Of a DNA stretch of 64,000 nucleotides, positions 1-9,076 are shown piece by piece (the stretch's first letter is position 1; the number at the start of each line of letters is the position of its first letter). This DNA comes from Shouchella oshimensis (GTDB lineage: Bacteria; Bacillota; Bacilli; Bacillales; Bacillaceae_D): positions 1,445,858 to 1,509,857 of the forward strand of contig NZ_KV917380.1 in assembly GCF_002019765.1 (NCBI RefSeq), read 5' to 3'. The position numbers and the translations under genes were made by a program. A model generated the notes under the pieces. The model worked only from the letters and a program-made list of their open reading frames with translations, was not told where the DNA came from and did no database searches.

Positions 1-1935
1 AAAGATGAACGCTATAGTCACCTTGTTGGCAAAATGGTGAAGCTACCGATTATTGGACGCGAAATTCCGATTGTAGCAGACGAGTACGTTGATCGTGAAT
101 TTGGTTCGGGTGCAGTGAAAATTACACCAGCTCATGATCCGAATGACTTTGAGATCGGAAACCGTCACGATCTACCGCGTATTCTCGTTATGAATGAAGA
201 TGGAACCATGAATGAAAATGCTGGCAAGTATCAAGGGCTAGATCGTTTTGATTGTCGTAAGCAGATCGTTAAAGACTTACAGGAGTCAGGTGTATTATTT
301 GAAATTGAAGAGCACCTACACTCGGTTGGTCACTCTGAGCGTAGTGGCGTAGTGGTTGAACCGTATTTATCAATGCAGTGGTTTGTGAAAATGCAGCCCC
401 TTGCAGAAGAGTCTCTCAAAATGCAGGAGCATGAAGACACAAAAGTCACCTTTGTGCCTGAACGTTTTGAAGGTACCTACACACGCTGGATGGAAAACAT
501 TCGCGACTGGTGTATTTCTAGACAGCTTTGGTGGGGTCATCGAATTCCAGCTTGGTATCATAAAGAGACGAATGAGCTTTATGTCGGAAAAGAAGCACCT
601 CAAGATCCAGAAAACTGGGTACAAGATGAAGATGTATTAGATACGTGGTTTTCTTCAGCATTATGGCCTTTTTCAACAATGGGCTGGCCAAATGAGGATG
701 CAGAGGATTTAGAGCGCTATTACCCAACGGATGTGCTTGTAACAGGCTACGACATAATTTATTTCTGGGTATCTCGTATGATTTTCCAAGGAAAAGCGTT
801 TACGAACAAAAGACCGTTCAAAGATGTACTTATTCACGGACTCATTCGTGATGCGGATGGGAAGAAAATGAGTAAATCCCTAGGAAACGGTGTTGATCCG
901 CAAGAGGTAATTGATAAATACGGAGCCGATTCATTGCGCTTTTTCCTAGCGACTGGAAGTACTCCAGGGAATGACCTCCGTTTTTATTGGGAGAAAGTCG
1001 AGTCTACTTGGAATTTCGGTAACAAGATATGGAATGCTTCTCGATTTGCTTTAATGAATATGGAGGGGTTAAGTTACGATGAAATTGATATAACGAAAGA
1101 AAAAACGATAGCTGATAAATGGATTTTAACACGATTAGGTCAAACAGCAGAGACGGTTACGCGCTTGCTGGATAGTTACGAATTTGGTGAAGCTGGACGT
1201 ACGCTTTATTCGTTTATTTGGGATGACGTTTGTGACTGGTACATTGAAATGGCGAAACTAACTCTATACGGGGAAGATGAAGAGGCAAAAGCGACGACTC
1301 GTTCCGTTCTCGCTTATGTGCTTGATCATACGATGCGTATGCTTCATCCATTTATGCCGTTTATCACTGAGGAAATTTGGCAGTACTTGCCGCATCAAGG
1401 AGAGTCCATTACGGTTGCAGAATGGCCGCTCTTTACAAGTGAATTCTATGATCTAAAGGCACTTCAGGATATGGAAACATTAAAAACACTCATTCGTTCT
1501 ATTCGTAATACACGCTCGGAGCTAAATGTACCAATGAGTAAACAAATTGAATTGTTTATTCGCCCAGCAAATGACGAAACGAAAGCTTGTTTAGAAACCG
1601 GCTCTGCTTACATCGAAAAGTTTGCCAATCCGAGTAAGCTTGTCATTGCCAATGATTTAGAAACGCCAGAAAAAGCAATGTCTCATGCTTTAACTGGAAT
1701 GGAGATTTTCATGCCGTTAGCAGGACTTCTTGATTTAGACGCAGAAATTGCACGGTTGGAAAAAGAAAAAGAAAAATTAACAAAAGAAGTGGAGCGTATT
1801 GAAAAGAAGCTCAGTAACCAAGGGTTTGTTGCCAAAGCGCCTGCACAAGTTGTAGAGGAAGAAAAGAAGAAAAAAGCAGATTATGAGTCAAAACGAACCA
1901 TTGTTATGGAACGAATTGCAGAATTAAGTGCATAG
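1..1935 (+). CDS. valS: Valine--tRNA ligase, 3' part (cut by window start)
   Basis: Class I aminoacyl-tRNA synthetase that charges tRNA-Val in the cytoplasm. The reading frame is open from base 1, so about 644 C-terminal residues of a roughly 880-residue enzyme are present; the HIGH motif lies outside the window. Visible parts are the editing domain ([16 protein letters not shown], near the start), the KMSKS loop ([13 protein letters not shown]), the anticodon-binding helical domain ([14 protein letters not shown]) and the lysine/glutamate-rich C-terminal coiled coil typical of ValRS. The gene ends at a strong terminator and is followed by folC, as in Bacillus subtilis. No defect is seen; the truncation is only the window edge. 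Confidence 0.97.
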   Translation, partial: KDERYSHLVGKMVKLPIIGREIPIVADEYVDREFGSGAVKITPAHDPNDFEIGNRHDLPRILVMNEDGTMNENAGKYQGLDRFDCRKQIVKDLQESGVLFEIEEHLHSVGHSERSGVVVEPYLSMQWFVKMQPLAEESLKMQEHEDTKVTFVPERFEGTYTRWMENIRDWCISRQLWWGHRIPAWYHKETNELYVGKEAPQDPENWVQDEDVLDTWFSSALWPFSTMGWPNEDAEDLERYYPTDVLVTGYDIIYFWVSRMIFQGKAFTNKRPFKDVLIHGLIRDADGKKMSKSLGNGVDPQEVIDKYGADSLRFFLATGSTPGNDLRFYWEKVESTWNFGNKIWNASRFALMNMEGLSYDEIDITKEKTIADKWILTRLGQTAETVTRLLDSYEFGEAGRTLYSFIWDDVCDWYIEMAKLTLYGEDEEAKATTRSVLAYVLDHTMRMLHPFMPFITEEIWQYLPHQGESITVAEWPLFTSEFYDLKALQDMETLKTLIRSIRNTRSELNVPMSKQIELFIRPANDETKACLETGSAYIEKFANPSKLVIANDLETPEKAMSHALTGMEIFMPLAGLLDLDAEIARLEKEKEKLTKEVERIEKKLSNQGFVAKAPAQVVEEEKKKKADYESKRTIVMERIAELSA

Positions 1936-1942
1936 CATGAGC

Positions 1943-1978
1943 GAGCTCAAGCGTTAAGAACGCCTGAGCTCCTTTTTT
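1943..1978 (+). terminator. Rho-independent terminator after valS
   Basis: Arms GAGCTCAAGCGTT and AACGCCTGAGCTC pair over 13 positions with one mismatch around an AAG loop, followed by CCTTTTTT. It lies between valS and folC, so folC depends on read-through or a promoter not recognised here. Confidence 0.85.
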
Positions 1979-1993
1979 AAGGAGAGACGTTCA

Positions 1994-3274
1994 GTGAAAA
2001 CGAGTGAAGAAGCAATTGCGTGGATTCATTCCTTGCTACCTTTTGGTATTAAACCAGGTTTAAAGCGAATGGAATGGATGCTTAAAAAATTAAATCACCC
2101 AGAAAAACAGATAACGTCTGTTCATATTGGAGGAACAAATGGGAAAGGGTCAACTGTAAGTTTTTTACGACATATATTAGAAGAAGAACAGGTTCAAGTA
2201 GGAACATTTACGTCTCCCTACATCGAACGATTTGAGGAACGGATTTCCATTAACGGTACTCCAATTTCCAGTGAAGATTTAGTGTGGGGAGCAAACAAAG
2301 TAAGACCTTTGGTTGAACAGGTAGCGGAAACGGATCTTGGTTCGCCAACAGAATTTGAAGTCATTACGACCATTATGTTTCTTTATTTCGCAGAACGAGC
2401 AAAACCAGACATTTGTTTAATTGAAGTTGGTTTAGGCGGTCGGTTTGATTCGACTAATGTCATTCAACCGATCGTATCGATTATTACAATGATTGGACAT
2501 GACCACATGCATATTCTTGGGGAGACTCTTGAAGAGATTGCGTTTGAAAAAGCGGGGATTATTAAACCGAACACGCCAATTATTCTTGGCGATATTCAAG
2601 GAGATGCACGAGTCGTTATGGAAGAGCAAGCGCATCAAAAGAAGGCAGCTATTTCGATTCTAAAGGATGATTTTACTTACGAGACAATGGATGCAGGTCA
2701 ATTTACGTATCAACATAAACAATACACGGTGTCGATGCTTGGAGAGCATCAGCACCATAATGCTACTCTTGCATTAAAAGCATGTGAAGAAATCGAAAAG
2801 CATTTAGATCGACCTATATCCAATGACGCAAAAATAGAAGGGATACGAAAAACAACGTGGCCAGGGAGGATGGAGTGGTTACATCAGTCTCCTGCTTTAT
2901 TAATTGATGGCGCACATAATCAAGAAGGCTTTCACGCACTTGCACAGACGTTGAAGCAACAATTTGCCGCCAAAAAAATAAATCTATTTATTGGCGTTAC
3001 AGAAGGAAAAGACGTTACTCCTTTAATTGATGAGCTTGAAACGATGAATGTTTCTTATTATTGCTGTTCTTTTTCTTTTTTTCGTGGGTTGCCTGCAACA
3101 GAATTGTTCCAACAATTTGGGAAGGTTCAACAAAAAGAAGAAGTGATTGATTGGAAGACAAAAATAGTAGAAAAAATAGGAACAGCAGGAACAGATGAAG
3201 TCATTATGGTAACAGGGTCCCTCTATTTCATCTCGGAAGTTCGTCATTTCTTAAAAAATAAGGAAGCGAAATAA
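1994..3274 (+). CDS. folC: Folylpolyglutamate synthase / dihydrofolate synthase
   Basis: Mur-ligase-family enzyme that adds glutamate to folates (and to dihydropteroate) with ATP, making the retained polyglutamate cofactors. It has 426 residues, normal for the family. The N-terminal ATP loop GGTNGKGST is near residue 48, followed by the central-domain motifs GLGGRFDSTN and MIGHDHMHILG; the C-terminal domain carries LIDGAHNQEGF. The start is a GTG preceded by GGAGAG. Sitting between valS and comC matches B. subtilis order. Confidence 0.95.
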   Translation: MKTSEEAIAWIHSLLPFGIKPGLKRMEWMLKKLNHPEKQITSVHIGGTNGKGSTVSFLRHILEEEQVQVGTFTSPYIERFEERISINGTPISSEDLVWGANKVRPLVEQVAETDLGSPTEFEVITTIMFLYFAERAKPDICLIEVGLGGRFDSTNVIQPIVSIITMIGHDHMHILGETLEEIAFEKAGIIKPNTPIILGDIQGDARVVMEEQAHQKKAAISILKDDFTYETMDAGQFTYQHKQYTVSMLGEHQHHNATLALKACEEIEKHLDRPISNDAKIEGIRKTTWPGRMEWLHQSPALLIDGAHNQEGFHALAQTLKQQFAAKKINLFIGVTEGKDVTPLIDELETMNVSYYCCSFSFFRGLPATELFQQFGKVQQKEEVIDWKTKIVEKIGTAGTDEVIMVTGSLYFISEVRHFLKNKEAK

Positions 3275-3305
3275 AGGGATTTGTGGATAAATTGATCAAG
3301 ACATG

Positions 3306-3342
3306 CTGTCCTACCAAAGCTCTGTAGGACAGTGATTTTTTG
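3306..3342 (+). terminator. Terminator after folC
   Basis: CTGTCCTA pairs with TAGGACAG across an 11-base loop, followed by TGATTTTTTG. It separates folC from comC. Confidence 0.7.
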
Positions 3343-3457
3343 ATCGTCCCAAGTTGCACCATCTTTTTTAAGGGATTCTTTTTCTACAGCAGCAGGGAAA
3401 GGCATGAATAGTGTGGAATGAGTAAAGACACATAAATGAAAAGGAGGAATAAAGCGG

Positions 3458-4195
3458 TTGGCTGACTCTTTCTTTATTGGTATTTATTCTGGCATGGTAG
3501 GCATGGTTATAGGCTCATACTTTCTTTCATTCTTATCCCGTGGATCGTTTATGCAAACGATAAAAGGGCGGTCAACATGTGAACACTGTAAACAGGCAAT
3601 CCAAGTAATCGACTTGATTCCTCTTCTCTCTTATTTGTTTTTGAAAGGAAAATGTCGCTTTTGTCATCACAAGATTCCTTTTTATTTTCCTCTTATTGAA
3701 GTGATCACAGGTGGTTTGTTTTTTCTCTCTTGGTTCCACGCTCATCACTTCATAGACATGATGATGTCATTCTTACTCATTTCAATGTTACTCCTCCTTA
3801 CACTTACAGATATTCGTTCCTTTCGCATACCAAACCGTATTTTACTCTTATTTTCCATTCCGCTCCTTGTCCTACGTTTCTTTAACCACCCTATTGTGTT
3901 TGACGTTTTTTCATTGGCTATTAGCCTTGTACTTTTGATTATCTTATTTTATGCTTGTCAAAAAGAACAGCTCGGTGGTGGCGATGTTAAATTATTTCTT
4001 CTGTTTATGCTGTTATTTGGTACCCAATCAACTTTGCTTATTATTGCAATGGCTTCCTTCATTGCACTTATATTCGTTTTTATCCACCCCTCGTTTAAAG
4101 AAAAATTTGAAAACAATAACCAAAAGAAGATCCCGTTTGCTCCATTTATTAGCATCGCCGCACTAATTGTCTATTTTTTACCTAATGTGGTCTAA
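3458..4195 (+). CDS. comC: Prepilin peptidase / N-methyltransferase ComC (A24 family)
   Basis: Polytopic membrane aspartic protease that cleaves and methylates the prepilin-like ComG proteins of the DNA-uptake pseudopilus. It has 245 residues. The N-terminal domain carries two CxxC pairs (CEHC near residue 47, CRFC near 71); the catalytic aspartates lie in TDIRSFRIPN and in GGGDVKLF. Multiple hydrophobic segments follow. The start is a TTG placed 7 bases after AAGGAGG. folC-comC adjacency is conserved in Bacillus. No convincing ComK box was seen upstream. Confidence 0.93.
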   Translation: MADSFFIGIYSGMVGMVIGSYFLSFLSRGSFMQTIKGRSTCEHCKQAIQVIDLIPLLSYLFLKGKCRFCHHKIPFYFPLIEVITGGLFFLSWFHAHHFIDMMMSFLLISMLLLLTLTDIRSFRIPNRILLLFSIPLLVLRFFNHPIVFDVFSLAISLVLLIILFYACQKEQLGGGDVKLFLLFMLLFGTQSTLLIIAMASFIALIFVFIHPSFKEKFENNNQKKIPFAPFISIAALIVYFLPNVV

Positions 4196-4240
4196 ATAAA
4201 GACAAGCCTCATATGTATAGAGGGAAAGGGGTGTTTACTT

Positions 4241-5311
4241 ATGAGTGATCAAAAGCATTCGATGAATTTTAAGTTCCCGCAATCAATGAAAAAAAACAGT
4301 CGTCCTGCACCCAAAAGTGAAGACTCAGAACCGATTGAAGTAATTAGCTGGGATCGTTCCCTATTTCAAAAAAATCATTCAACGCCACAAGATAATGACG
4401 ATTCACATCCAGAAGAAGATAAAGTTGTGGACTTCACTGAAAAAGTAAATGTGAAAAAATCTGGGAATGAACCTTTTTGGGATGATGGTGACCGCTCTAA
4501 AGGGCCAAAGCTTCCTCCTAAAAATCGAAAAAATAAAATTCAGCTATCGATTCCTTGGCCGATTGTTGGGGCTGTTATGTCTGCTATTGTGGTTGGGCTA
4601 GGACTTGGTATTGTTGTCTTCCAATTCTTTTTAAACGATGACACGGCGTATAGCGAGGCAGCTATACCGGCTCAAGCAACGGTCTATACAGATGTCGCCT
4701 TTCCTAGCTTACATGTTGACGTTGTTCAAGGCGCGGCATTCACAGATATGGAAACAGCTGAAAAAGTTGTATCAGAGACAAAAGAAAAAGGGCTGCCTGC
4801 CGTACTCATACCAGGCGAGGAAACACAATATATGTTTTTAGGAGTAGCCAATGATCAAGCTAGGGGTACAGAGTTAAGCGTGCATTACGGTGAACAGGGA
4901 CAGGAGACATATGTGAAGACATATACAGTAGAAGGTGGTGAGGTATCAGTCGGTGGAGAAGATGCTGCAAGTTGGTACACGAGCGCCAATGCAATCTATC
5001 AGTTTTTGAATAATGTATCATCCCAATTCATTGTAGCAAATGAGCGTGGTTCTATTAGCGAGGAGAATATAGCGCAATTAAATCAGTCTGTTGAGCAATT
5101 GCGTGATTCTCGTGATAGGGCTTTTTCACAAATGAATGAACAAGCTCGTGAAAGAAGTTTGCAGTATGCAGACACGTTGTTTTCGGCTGTAAAAGCGCTG
5201 AATACCTATCATGAGTCTAACGAGAACGATGCACTTTATCAGATACAACAACAATTACTTCAGATGATTGTCCAATATGAAGACGTGTTAACAATCATAA
5301 ATGAAGAATAG
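4241..5311 (+). CDS. spoIIB: Stage II sporulation protein SpoIIB-like (SPOR-domain membrane protein)
   Basis: SpoIIB localises to the sporulation septum and aids engulfment and septal thinning. This 356-residue protein has a hydrophilic acidic/lysine-rich cytoplasmic N-terminus (about 1-100), one transmembrane segment (about 105-127, PIVGAVMSAIVVGLGL) and an extracytoplasmic part beginning with a SPOR-like repeat (about 155-225; LHVDVVQGAAFTDMETAEKV), then a helical C-terminus. Identity rests on this architecture and on position between comC and maf, as in B. subtilis; sequence in the family is poorly conserved. ATG start with AAAGGGGTG upstream. Confidence 0.8.
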   Translation: MSDQKHSMNFKFPQSMKKNSRPAPKSEDSEPIEVISWDRSLFQKNHSTPQDNDDSHPEEDKVVDFTEKVNVKKSGNEPFWDDGDRSKGPKLPPKNRKNKIQLSIPWPIVGAVMSAIVVGLGLGIVVFQFFLNDDTAYSEAAIPAQATVYTDVAFPSLHVDVVQGAAFTDMETAEKVVSETKEKGLPAVLIPGEETQYMFLGVANDQARGTELSVHYGEQGQETYVKTYTVEGGEVSVGGEDAASWYTSANAIYQFLNNVSSQFIVANERGSISEENIAQLNQSVEQLRDSRDRAFSQMNEQARERSLQYADTLFSAVKALNTYHESNENDALYQIQQQLLQMIVQYEDVLTIINEE

Positions 5312-5321
5312 CATTTTCCTT

Positions 5322-5350
5322 AAAAAGATGTCATACGGCATCTTTTTTCT
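5322..5350 (+). terminator. Terminator after spoIIB
   Basis: AAAAAGATGTC pairs with GGCATCTTTTT (one T-G wobble) around a four-base loop, ending in a T run. Confidence 0.8.
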
Positions 5351-5401
5351 TTCGTCTTCCGAACTAATTCGGTATACTTTACAAAAAAGGAGGTCTATCG
5401 A

Positions 5402-7345
5402 GTGAAAGAGTTAACGGCACAAACCCTATTTCAATTAAGCACGGTAACGAATCCAGTTGTTTCTCCTACTGGAACGGAAGCAATCATTGTTGTAACAAAC
5501 TTAGATGAGCAAGAGGATACCTATCAAGCACATTTATATGTAATTGATATAAAGACAGGTAAACAAACAAAATTAACCCATGCAAAAGGTAAGCATATTG
5601 CGCCTCAGTGGTTACCGAGTGGGGATGGCTTTACCTATTTATCCAATCGCAAAGGAAAAAATCAAGTATTTTTAAAACAAGGCATGGCCGACGCAAAGCA
5701 AGTAACGAATGAGGAGCATGGTGTGCTTTCTTACGTGTTATCTCCAGATGGAACGAGAATTGCGTATTCAGCGTTTTTTAAAGAGTCAGAAGAAAATGAA
5801 CCAGATCGAAAACCAGAGCCGCTCGTGATTGATCAAATGAAATATAAGTCTGATCAGCGAGGCCTTCATGATGATCGAGTTATGCGCATTGGAAGTATTG
5901 ATTTAGCAACAGACAACCAGCAGTGGTTAACGACTGATTACTATGATAGCCAGCTATTAGACTTTTCGGGAGACTCTCGCCACGTTTTGTTTGCCAGTGA
6001 TCGAACAGAAAATCGTGATTTCTCATTTAGCGCACACGCCTACCTTATCAATATAGATTCAAAGCAAGAGCGGCAAGTGACGAAAGAAGCTTGCGTTATT
6101 ACTGGTGGTGCTGTGTCTCCAGATGGACAGACAATCGCTTTATTGAGCCATCGACGAGAATATGAAAACGCAACGCTTCCAAAGGTAATCTTGTATCGTA
6201 GCGGTACAGAGGAAACAGATTTAACTGCAAATGTCGATGCCTTTATTGGTGACATCGCAATTGGAGATTTTTTACAACACACTAAATCAAATCGATTGCG
6301 TTTCTCAGACGATGCTCAGTCACTATACACATTAGTTTCCAGTAAAGGTTCAGTTAATATTTGGAAATTTTCGTTAAATGGTGATCACCAGCAATTGACG
6401 AACACAGATGCACATATAAATGGTTTTGATTTTCATCAAGATGAATTTATTGTTACTCATAGTTCTGTAGTAGAACCAAGTGAGTGCTATCGTGTTAACC
6501 ACACAGAAAAGACATTAAGCCGTTTAACATCCTTTAACGCAGCATTTGAGGAATCATTCCACGTCAGCGTTCCTGAAAAAGTAAAGCTAAATCGGGATGA
6601 TGGCTCATTTGTAGAGGGCTGGTTAATGAAGCCGGCATTTTACAAAGAAGGACAACAGTACCCGTTAATTTTAGAGGTGCATGGTGGACCCCACGCGATG
6701 TACGCACATACATACTTCCATGAATTTCAACTGTTAACGGCAAAAGGATATGGTGTGCTCTATACAAATCCGAGAGGAAGTCATGGTTATGGACAAGCCT
6801 TTGTTGATGCTGTTCGAGGCGATTATGGCGGAGGCGATTTTCAGGATCTGATGGACATTCTTGATGATGTCGTGAAAACAACTAATTGGGTTGATGAGTC
6901 TAGGCTTGGTTTGACCGGTGGTAGCTACGGTGGGTTTATGACGAATTGGGCGGTTGGTCATACAAATCGATTTAAAGCAGCTGTCACACAACGATCGATT
7001 TCGAACTGGATTAGCTTTTACGGCGTAAGTGACATAGGGTATTATTTTTCTGAGTGGCAAATTAAAGCTGAACTTGATGAAATGGAGACGCTTTGGAAAC
7101 ATTCGCCTATAAAATATGTTGCCGATGTGGAAACACCTTTGCTTATTTTGCACGGAGAGAATGACCTTCGTTGTCCTATTGAACAAGCAGAGCAATTATT
7201 TATCGCTTTAAAACGATTAGGGAAACAAACACGATTTATTCGTTTTCCAGAAGCCAATCATGAATTGTCTAGAAGTGGAAAGCCGAGCTTGCGTGTCAAG
7301 CGATTAGAAGCCATTTTCGGCTGGTTCGAAAAGTATCTAACGTAA
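5402..7345 (+). CDS. S9 family serine peptidase (acylaminoacyl/dipeptidyl-peptidase type, YuxL-like)
   Basis: Cytoplasmic oligopeptidase of the prolyl-oligopeptidase clan. It has 647 residues: an N-terminal beta-propeller (about 1-390; repeated blade motifs such as PQWLPSGDGFTYLSNR and SPDGTRIAYS) and a C-terminal alpha/beta-hydrolase domain. The catalytic triad is visible as Ser in GGSYGGFM, Asp in HGENDLRCP and His in PEANHELSRSG. GTG start 8 bases after GGAGGTC. No signal peptide. It sits between spoIIB and maf, which are neighbours in B. subtilis, so it looks inserted into a conserved block. Substrate cannot be inferred. Confidence 0.92.
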   Translation: MKELTAQTLFQLSTVTNPVVSPTGTEAIIVVTNLDEQEDTYQAHLYVIDIKTGKQTKLTHAKGKHIAPQWLPSGDGFTYLSNRKGKNQVFLKQGMADAKQVTNEEHGVLSYVLSPDGTRIAYSAFFKESEENEPDRKPEPLVIDQMKYKSDQRGLHDDRVMRIGSIDLATDNQQWLTTDYYDSQLLDFSGDSRHVLFASDRTENRDFSFSAHAYLINIDSKQERQVTKEACVITGGAVSPDGQTIALLSHRREYENATLPKVILYRSGTEETDLTANVDAFIGDIAIGDFLQHTKSNRLRFSDDAQSLYTLVSSKGSVNIWKFSLNGDHQQLTNTDAHINGFDFHQDEFIVTHSSVVEPSECYRVNHTEKTLSRLTSFNAAFEESFHVSVPEKVKLNRDDGSFVEGWLMKPAFYKEGQQYPLILEVHGGPHAMYAHTYFHEFQLLTAKGYGVLYTNPRGSHGYGQAFVDAVRGDYGGGDFQDLMDILDDVVKTTNWVDESRLGLTGGSYGGFMTNWAVGHTNRFKAAVTQRSISNWISFYGVSDIGYYFSEWQIKAELDEMETLWKHSPIKYVADVETPLLILHGENDLRCPIEQAEQLFIALKRLGKQTRFIRFPEANHELSRSGKPSLRVKRLEAIFGWFEKYLT

Positions 7346-7424
7346 TTCCGTTTCCTTGCTTGAGCATTTCCTATCGAATGATGAAAAGATAGGATCGGTA
7401 GTTCAACGAACAGAAGCGGTTTGT

Positions 7425-7465
7425 AAGACGAAAAATCTTTGTTGTAAGGTTTTTCGTCTTCTTTT
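7425..7465 (+). terminator. Terminator after the S9 peptidase
   Basis: AAGACGAAAAATC pairs with GGTTTTTCGTCTT around a 10-base loop, then CTTTT. The stem contains one T-G wobble. Confidence 0.8.
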
Positions 7466-7494
7466 AAATTGTTATTGTTTTTTCCTCTTTATTA

Positions 7495-7524
7495 TTGGTA
7501 AACTATTTCTAACACCTGTACAAT
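7495..7524 (+). promoter_or_regulatory. Candidate sigma-A promoter for maf-radC
   Basis: TTGGTA (7495-7500) and TACAAT (7519-7524) are 18 bases apart, with TG directly before the -10. It lies just downstream of a terminator and 25 bases before maf. Assigned by eye. Confidence 0.5.
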
Positions 7525-7548
7525 AAAAAGAAAAAGTAGAGGTGCTCC

Positions 7549-8127
7549 ATGAACCAATCCCTTCTTTTAGCTTCTAGTTCCCCAAGGCGAAGTGAACTCC
7601 TTAAACAATGCCACATTCCATTTTCAGTTTATGCAAGTGATGTAGACGAGTCACTAAATGGAGACCATTCAACAGAAGAAGCGGTCTGTACCCTTGCAAA
7701 ACGGAAAGCTGTTGCTGTTGCGAACCAATTTCCTGATCAGGTTGTGCTAGCTGCTGATACTATTGTATCTCACAATGGTTGCCATCTAGGTAAGCCACAA
7801 TCAAAGCAAGAGGCAAAAAACATGTTACGTTCATTGTCGGCTTCGACTCACAGTGTTTCTACTGGAGTTGCCCTTCTTCAGCGTGATAAATCCCTTCTTT
7901 TCTCTCAGACAACTAACGTAACAATGACGTCGATTTCAGACGAGCTTCTTCAGCAATATATAGAAACAGATGAATGGCGTGATAAAGCCGGTGGATATGG
8001 AATTCAAAGTTTAGGTGCCATGTTTGTTTCGGAGATAAAAGGTGATTATTACACAGTTGTTGGTTTACCCCTTGTTAGAACGATTCAAGCTCTCGCTACC
8101 TTTCACATCTTTCCTAAAATTTCTTAG
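7549..8127 (+). CDS. maf: Maf nucleotide pyrophosphatase (septum formation inhibitor)
   Basis: Maf proteins hydrolyse non-canonical and UTP/dTTP-type nucleoside triphosphates; overexpression blocks septation in B. subtilis. It has 192 residues, the usual length. Signature LLLASSSPRRSELL at the N-terminus, VVLAADTIV (metal-binding Asp) in the middle and RDKAGGYGIQ near residue 145. ATG start with AGAGGTG upstream. It begins the conserved maf-radC-mreBCD-minCD block. Confidence 0.95.
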   Translation: MNQSLLLASSSPRRSELLKQCHIPFSVYASDVDESLNGDHSTEEAVCTLAKRKAVAVANQFPDQVVLAADTIVSHNGCHLGKPQSKQEAKNMLRSLSASTHSVSTGVALLQRDKSLLFSQTTNVTMTSISDELLQQYIETDEWRDKAGGYGIQSLGAMFVSEIKGDYYTVVGLPLVRTIQALATFHIFPKIS

Positions 8128-8144
8128 ATAAAGGAGTTGTGTAC

Positions 8145-8834
8145 GTGTCCATTATTATCCGCGATGTTCCTCCCCAAGAGCGTCCCCGTGAACGATTTAT
8201 CCGTGAAGGGGCGAAAGCCCTATCGAATCAAGAAATCCTTGCCATTATGCTCCGTTCAGGTACAAAGCAATACTCGGCACTACAAGTTGCTTCTGAATTG
8301 CTTTCCACTTATAAAACATTAACGGCTTTAAGTGAATCATCCCTTGAAGAAATGAGGCTCATTAAAGGAATTGGAGTAACAAAAGCAATTGAGCTTGCAG
8401 CGGCAATGGAACTTGGTAAACGAATAAACCGAGAAGGCAAAGGGCAAAAAAGCGTTATCGCTTCTCCAGATGATGCGGTCCAGATCGTGGCCGATGATCT
8501 AATCGGCATTCATCAAGAGCATTTTGTCGTACTTTACTTAAATACCAAAAATTATGTAATAAAGCAAAAAACAGTCTTTATTGGAAGTTTAAATGCAAGC
8601 ATTGTCCACCCGCGGGAGGTATTTAAAGAAGCACTACGTACATCATCTGCTGCTGTTATATGCCTTCACAATCATCCGAGTGGTGATCCTTCTCCTAGTC
8701 CAGAAGACATTAATGTGACAAAAAGACTGAATGAAGCTGGAAGAATACTAGGCATCTCACTTTTGGATCATATTATCATTGGTGATGAGACGCATTATGT
8801 AAGTTTAAAAGAACGTGGATTTATAACTATGTAA
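8145..8834 (+). CDS. radC: RadC family protein (JAB/MPN domain)
   Basis: RadC proteins combine helix-hairpin-helix DNA-binding repeats (about residues 20-85; LIKGIGVTKAIELAA) with a zinc JAMM/MPN domain whose motif is visible as HNHPSGDPSPSPED. Cellular role is uncertain despite the historical repair annotation. Two in-frame GTG codons occur, at 8139 and 8145; AAGGAG ends at 8136, which leaves only 2 bases to the first but 8 to the second, so 8145 (MSIIIRDVPP) is chosen. Starts 17 bases after maf, probably cotranscribed. Confidence 0.94.
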   Translation: MSIIIRDVPPQERPRERFIREGAKALSNQEILAIMLRSGTKQYSALQVASELLSTYKTLTALSESSLEEMRLIKGIGVTKAIELAAAMELGKRINREGKGQKSVIASPDDAVQIVADDLIGIHQEHFVVLYLNTKNYVIKQKTVFIGSLNASIVHPREVFKEALRTSSAAVICLHNHPSGDPSPSPEDINVTKRLNEAGRILGISLLDHIIIGDETHYVSLKERGFITM

Positions 8835-8908
8835 AATTATCGATAAACGTGGAATCACTTTTTTTTGCCTAGGGAACTTTAAGGCTATTTTTTTTGCTTA
8901 CAATTCGA

Positions 8909-9076
8909 TATAATAAAGGGTATGAGTTTGCGTTATAGTGATGTCGAAACGTAGCGAAAGCATGCACATCCATTATAAATAGAATGAAAAACCACGAACC
9001 TACGTGAATGCAAAGGGAGGAATCTGTCTATTTATTAGGTCGCTTTTAGTGAAAGCGAAAGAGACAGTATACATAC
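8909..9076 (+). promoter_or_regulatory. mreB leader: -10-like TATAAT and long untranslated region
   Basis: A perfect TATAAT (8909-8914) lies 163 bases before mreB; no good -35 is seen 16-18 bases upstream (only T-rich sequence). The leader contains a strong Shine-Dalgarno-like GGGAGGAA (9016-9022) far from any start codon, then a hairpin CGCTTT-N5-AAAGCG (9041-9057), then only a weak GAAAGAG near the actual ATG. The leader may control mreB expression; this is inference. Confidence 0.4.

Noticed and set aside
1-33. Missing N-terminal half of valS as a possible gene fragment
   Set aside because: The frame is open to base 1 and matches ValRS without a break, so it is cut only by the window edge.
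3275-3457. ComK box before comC
   Set aside because: No pair of AAAA-N5-TTTT motifs at the required spacing was found in the gap.
6734-7195. Minus-strand frame of about 150 codons inside the S9 peptidase gene
   Set aside because: Opposite-strand shadow of a clear coding gene; no ribosome site and no recognisable protein features.
8942-8948. TGTCGAA (Spo0A-box heptamer) in the mreB leader
   Set aside because: A single heptamer is expected by chance in a region this size of AT-rich DNA, and mreB is not a known Spo0A target.
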